Origin: Actinoallomurus oryzae
Lineage (GTDB): Bacteria > Actinomycetota > Actinomycetes > Streptosporangiales > Streptosporangiaceae
DNA length: 64,000 nt
Direction of reading: 5' to 3'
Assembly: GCF_039541955.1 (NCBI RefSeq)
Contig: NZ_BAABHF010000019.1
Location: 434,001 to 498,000 of the forward strand
Both the position numbers and the translations under genes were made by a program. The stretch's first letter is position 1; each line of letters starts with the position of its first letter. The notes under the pieces were generated by a model. The model searched no databases and had not been told where the DNA came from. It was given only the letters and a program-made list of their open reading frames with translations. This document shows, piece after piece, positions 61,451 through 64,000 of this stretch.

Positions 61451-64000
61451 ATGAGATCTTCGCTTTCTGACGTGCGGTCACGGCTGCCCGAGCTGATGCT
61501 GCGCGACCAGCATCGGCTGCGCCGCCGTCTCAACGACATCCGTGGCGAACGCGACGCGGCCGCGCGTGGGAACCTGCTCGACAGGGTCACCGCCGACCTC
61601 GAAGCCGCCGAGCTGCGGGTCGCGCTGCGCCGCGACGCGGTGCCCGAGGTGACCTACCCCGAGGCCCTGCCGGTCAGCCGCCGCAAGGACGAGATTCGCG
61701 ACGCGATCGAGAACAACCAGGTCGTGATCGTCGCCGGGGAGACCGGGTCGGGCAAGACGACGCAGCTCCCGAAGATCTGCCTCGAGCTCGGGCGGGGCGT
61801 CAAGGGGCAGATCGGGCACACCCAGCCACGCCGCCTGGCCGCGCGCACGGTCGCCGAGCGGATCGCCGAAGAACTGCACACCACGATCGGCGAGACCGTC
61901 GGCTACCAGGTGCGCTTCACCGACCATTCCAGCGACACCACGCTGGTCAAGGTCATGACCGACGGCATCCTGCTGAACGAACTGTCGCGCGACCGCATGC
62001 TCCGGCGCTACGACACGTTGATCATCGACGAGGCGCACGAGCGAAGCCTCAACATCGACTTCATCCTCGGGTACATCAAGCGCCTGCTCCCCCGGCGGCC
62101 CGACCTCAAGGTGATCATCACGTCGGCCACCATCGACCCGGAGCGCTTCTCCCGGCACTTCGGCGACGCGCCGATCGTCGAGGTGTCGGGGCGCACGTAC
62201 CCGGTGGAGGTGCGGTACCGGCCGGTCGAGGAGGACGACGACCCGACCCAGGCCATCCTCGACGCGGTGGACGAGCTCGCCCTCGAACCCCCGGGCGACG
62301 TGCTGGTCTTCCTGTCCGGCGAGCGGGAGATCCGCGACACCGCCGACGCCCTGGACAAGCACGCCAGGGGAAAGAACGCCTGGGAGGTCCTGCCGCTGTA
62401 CGCCCGGCTGTCGGCCGCCGAGCAGCACCGGGTGTTCCAGCCGCACGCGGGCCGTCGGATCGTGCTGGCCACCAACGTCGCGGAGACCTCGCTGACGGTC
62501 CCGGGCATCAAGTACGTCATCGACCCGGGCACCGCGCGGATCTCCCGCTACAGCCACCGTACGAAGGTGCAGCGGCTGCCGATCGAGCCGGTGTCGCAGG
62601 CCTCGGCCAACCAGCGCAAGGGCCGCTGCGGGCGCGTCTCGGAGGGCGTGTGCATCCGGCTCTACTCCGAGGAGGACTTCCTCGCGCGGCCGGAGTTCAC
62701 CGACGCGGAGATCCTGCGGACCAACCTCGCCTCGGTCATCCTGCAGATGACCAGCCTGGACATCGGCGACATCCTCGACTTCCCGTTCATCGACCCACCC
62801 GACCGGCGCAACGTCAAGGACGGCGTCGCGCTGCTGGAGGAGCTCGGCGCGCTGTCGTCGGGAAAGCTGACGCCGCTGGGCCGCAAGCTCGCCCAGCTCC
62901 CGGTCGACCCGCGCCTGGCCCGGATGGTGCTGGAGGCCGACCGCAACGGCTGCGTACGCGAGGTCATGGTGATCGCCGCCGCGCTGTCCATCCAGGACCC
63001 GCGCGAACGGCCCGCCGACCGGCGGCAGGCGGCCGACGAGAAGCACGCGCGGTTCGCCGACAAGGAGTCGGACTTCCTCGCCTACCTCAACCTGTGGGAG
63101 TACCTCCGCGAGCGGCAGAAGGAGCTGTCGGGCAACCAGTTCCGCCGGCTGTGCAAGCAGGAGTTCCTGCACTACCTGCGCGTCCGTGAGTGGCAGGACA
63201 TCTACGGCCAGCTCCGGCAGGTCGGCCGCGACCTCGGCGTCACCCTCAACACCGCGCCCGCGGACCCGCGGCAGGTGCACGTCTCGCTGCTCGCCGGGCT
63301 GCTGTCGCACATCGGCCTGCTGGACGAGCCGAAGAAGGACGCCAGGAAGGACGGCCGGCGCGGCCCGCGCGAGTACGACGGCGCGCGGAACGCCCGGTTC
63401 GCGATCTTCCCGGCGTCCGCCCTGGCTAAGAAGCCGCCGCGCTGGGTGATGGCGGCCGAGCTGGTGGAGACCTCGCGGCTGTGGGCGCGCATCGCCGCCC
63501 GCATCGAGCCGGAGTGGGTCGAGCCGCTGGCCGGGCACCTGGTCAAGCGCACCTACAGCGAGCCGCACTGGGAGAAGAAACAGGGCGCCGTGATGGCCTA
63601 CGAAAAGGTCACGCTGTACGGCGTGCCGATCGTGGCCGAGCGCAAGGTGAACTACGCGCGGATCGAGCCGGAGCTGTGCCGCGAGCTGTTCATCCGCCAC
63701 GCGCTGGTCGAGGGCGACTGGGACTCCCACCACCGCTTCCTCCGCGACAACCGGCGCCTGCTGGAGGAGGCCGAGGAGCTCGAGCACCGGGCCCGGCGCC
63801 GCGACATCGTGGTGGACGACGAGACGCTGTTCGAGTTCTACGACGAACGCGTGCCCGCCTCGGTGGTGTCGGCGCGGCACTTCGACTCGTGGTGGAAGAA
63901 GGCGCGGCGCGAGACGCCGGACCTGCTGCTGTTCTCCACGTCGATGCTGGTGAACGAGACCGCGGGCGCGGTCACCCGGGAGGACTACCCCGACTCCTGG
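61451..64000 (+). CDS. hrpA: HrpA-type ATP-dependent DEAH-box RNA helicase, partial
   Basis: 850 residues are visible before the right edge cuts the gene; full HrpA is about 1300. Walker A GETGSGKTTQ is near residue 96, IIDEAHERS near 191, SAT at motif III, and the C-terminal helicase block QRKGRCGRV is present. The helicase-associated and OB-fold regions follow. HrpA acts in mRNA or ribosome remodelling. The ATG at 61451 has no Shine-Dalgarno; a -10-like TATTCT (61435-61440) suggests a nearly leaderless transcript. Confidence 0.93.
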   Translation, partial: MRSSLSDVRSRLPELMLRDQHRLRRRLNDIRGERDAAARGNLLDRVTADLEAAELRVALRRDAVPEVTYPEALPVSRRKDEIRDAIENNQVVIVAGETGSGKTTQLPKICLELGRGVKGQIGHTQPRRLAARTVAERIAEELHTTIGETVGYQVRFTDHSSDTTLVKVMTDGILLNELSRDRMLRRYDTLIIDEAHERSLNIDFILGYIKRLLPRRPDLKVIITSATIDPERFSRHFGDAPIVEVSGRTYPVEVRYRPVEEDDDPTQAILDAVDELALEPPGDVLVFLSGEREIRDTADALDKHARGKNAWEVLPLYARLSAAEQHRVFQPHAGRRIVLATNVAETSLTVPGIKYVIDPGTARISRYSHRTKVQRLPIEPVSQASANQRKGRCGRVSEGVCIRLYSEEDFLARPEFTDAEILRTNLASVILQMTSLDIGDILDFPFIDPPDRRNVKDGVALLEELGALSSGKLTPLGRKLAQLPVDPRLARMVLEADRNGCVREVMVIAAALSIQDPRERPADRRQAADEKHARFADKESDFLAYLNLWEYLRERQKELSGNQFRRLCKQEFLHYLRVREWQDIYGQLRQVGRDLGVTLNTAPADPRQVHVSLLAGLLSHIGLLDEPKKDARKDGRRGPREYDGARNARFAIFPASALAKKPPRWVMAAELVETSRLWARIAARIEPEWVEPLAGHLVKRTYSEPHWEKKQGAVMAYEKVTLYGVPIVAERKVNYARIEPELCRELFIRHALVEGDWDSHHRFLRDNRRLLEEAEELEHRARRRDIVVDDETLFEFYDERVPASVVSARHFDSWWKKARRETPDLLLFSTSMLVNETAGAVTREDYPDSW

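Overview
The window is GC-rich actinobacterial DNA. Codons are G/C-ending, GTG starts are frequent, and many genes are joined by 4-nt ATGA or GTGA overlaps. The gene content (AfsR-like regulator, cellulase with CBM2, FHA-ABC exporter, pca operon) fits a soil actinomycete, perhaps of the Streptosporangiales/Thermomonosporaceae type; that placement is inference. No phage, integrase, transposase or CRISPR array was seen.

Layout. 1-6.5 kb: the edge of a large AAA/LuxR-type activator, a DsbA/CcdA-like thiol redox pair, then a COG0701 permease behind a CsoR-like palindrome and beside a tiny Cys-rich metallothionein-like peptide. 6.6-14.5 kb: an orphan AfsR/BTAD regulator, a secreted GH5 cellulase with a perfect CebR box, and a secreted GH2 exo-glucosaminidase-like enzyme. 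15-23.6 kb: a divergent catabolic cluster (class III aminotransferase, aldehyde dehydrogenase, GntR, two maleate-isomerase-like proteins, DUF3830, D-2-hydroxyacid dehydrogenase, amidase) tied together by three copies of one operator. 23.7-28 kb: a ROK protein and ureohydrolase pair, a receiver-less winged-helix regulator and a TIGR02452 PARG-like protein. 28-39.5 kb: cell-envelope genes (processive GT2 with a 35-residue partner, Rv1747-like FHA-ABC transporter, polytopic GT-C-like proteins, PAP2 protein, flippase-like protein) and an orphan BlaI regulator flanked by two copies of a diverged repeat. 39.6-45 kb: paaZ, a PhzF-like gene, and an FtsX permease whose partner ATPase lacks its signature and Walker B segments.

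45.4-51.7 kb: two small membrane proteins behind a perfect palindrome, then an operon of an MFS exporter fused to CarboxypepD_reg-like domains, a MarR regulator, a free triple-repeat protein and a repeat-YceI fusion. A spermidine-synthase-like gene follows. 51.85-52.9 kb holds the most unusual item: two tandem tRNA-like units whose 3' half (T arm, acceptor strand, CCA) precedes the 5' half (acceptor strand, D arm), i.e. circularly permuted, just downstream of a gene for a conserved 244-residue protein of unknown function.

53-60.1 kb: a LysE exporter, an IclR regulator, a coiled-coil protein and a complete pcaIJHGBDC operon for protocatechuate degradation, with a 30-bp duplication between pcaI and pcaJ. 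60.3-64 kb: a CDF metal exporter behind a coupled 24-codon leader ORF, and an HrpA-type DEAH helicase cut by the right edge.
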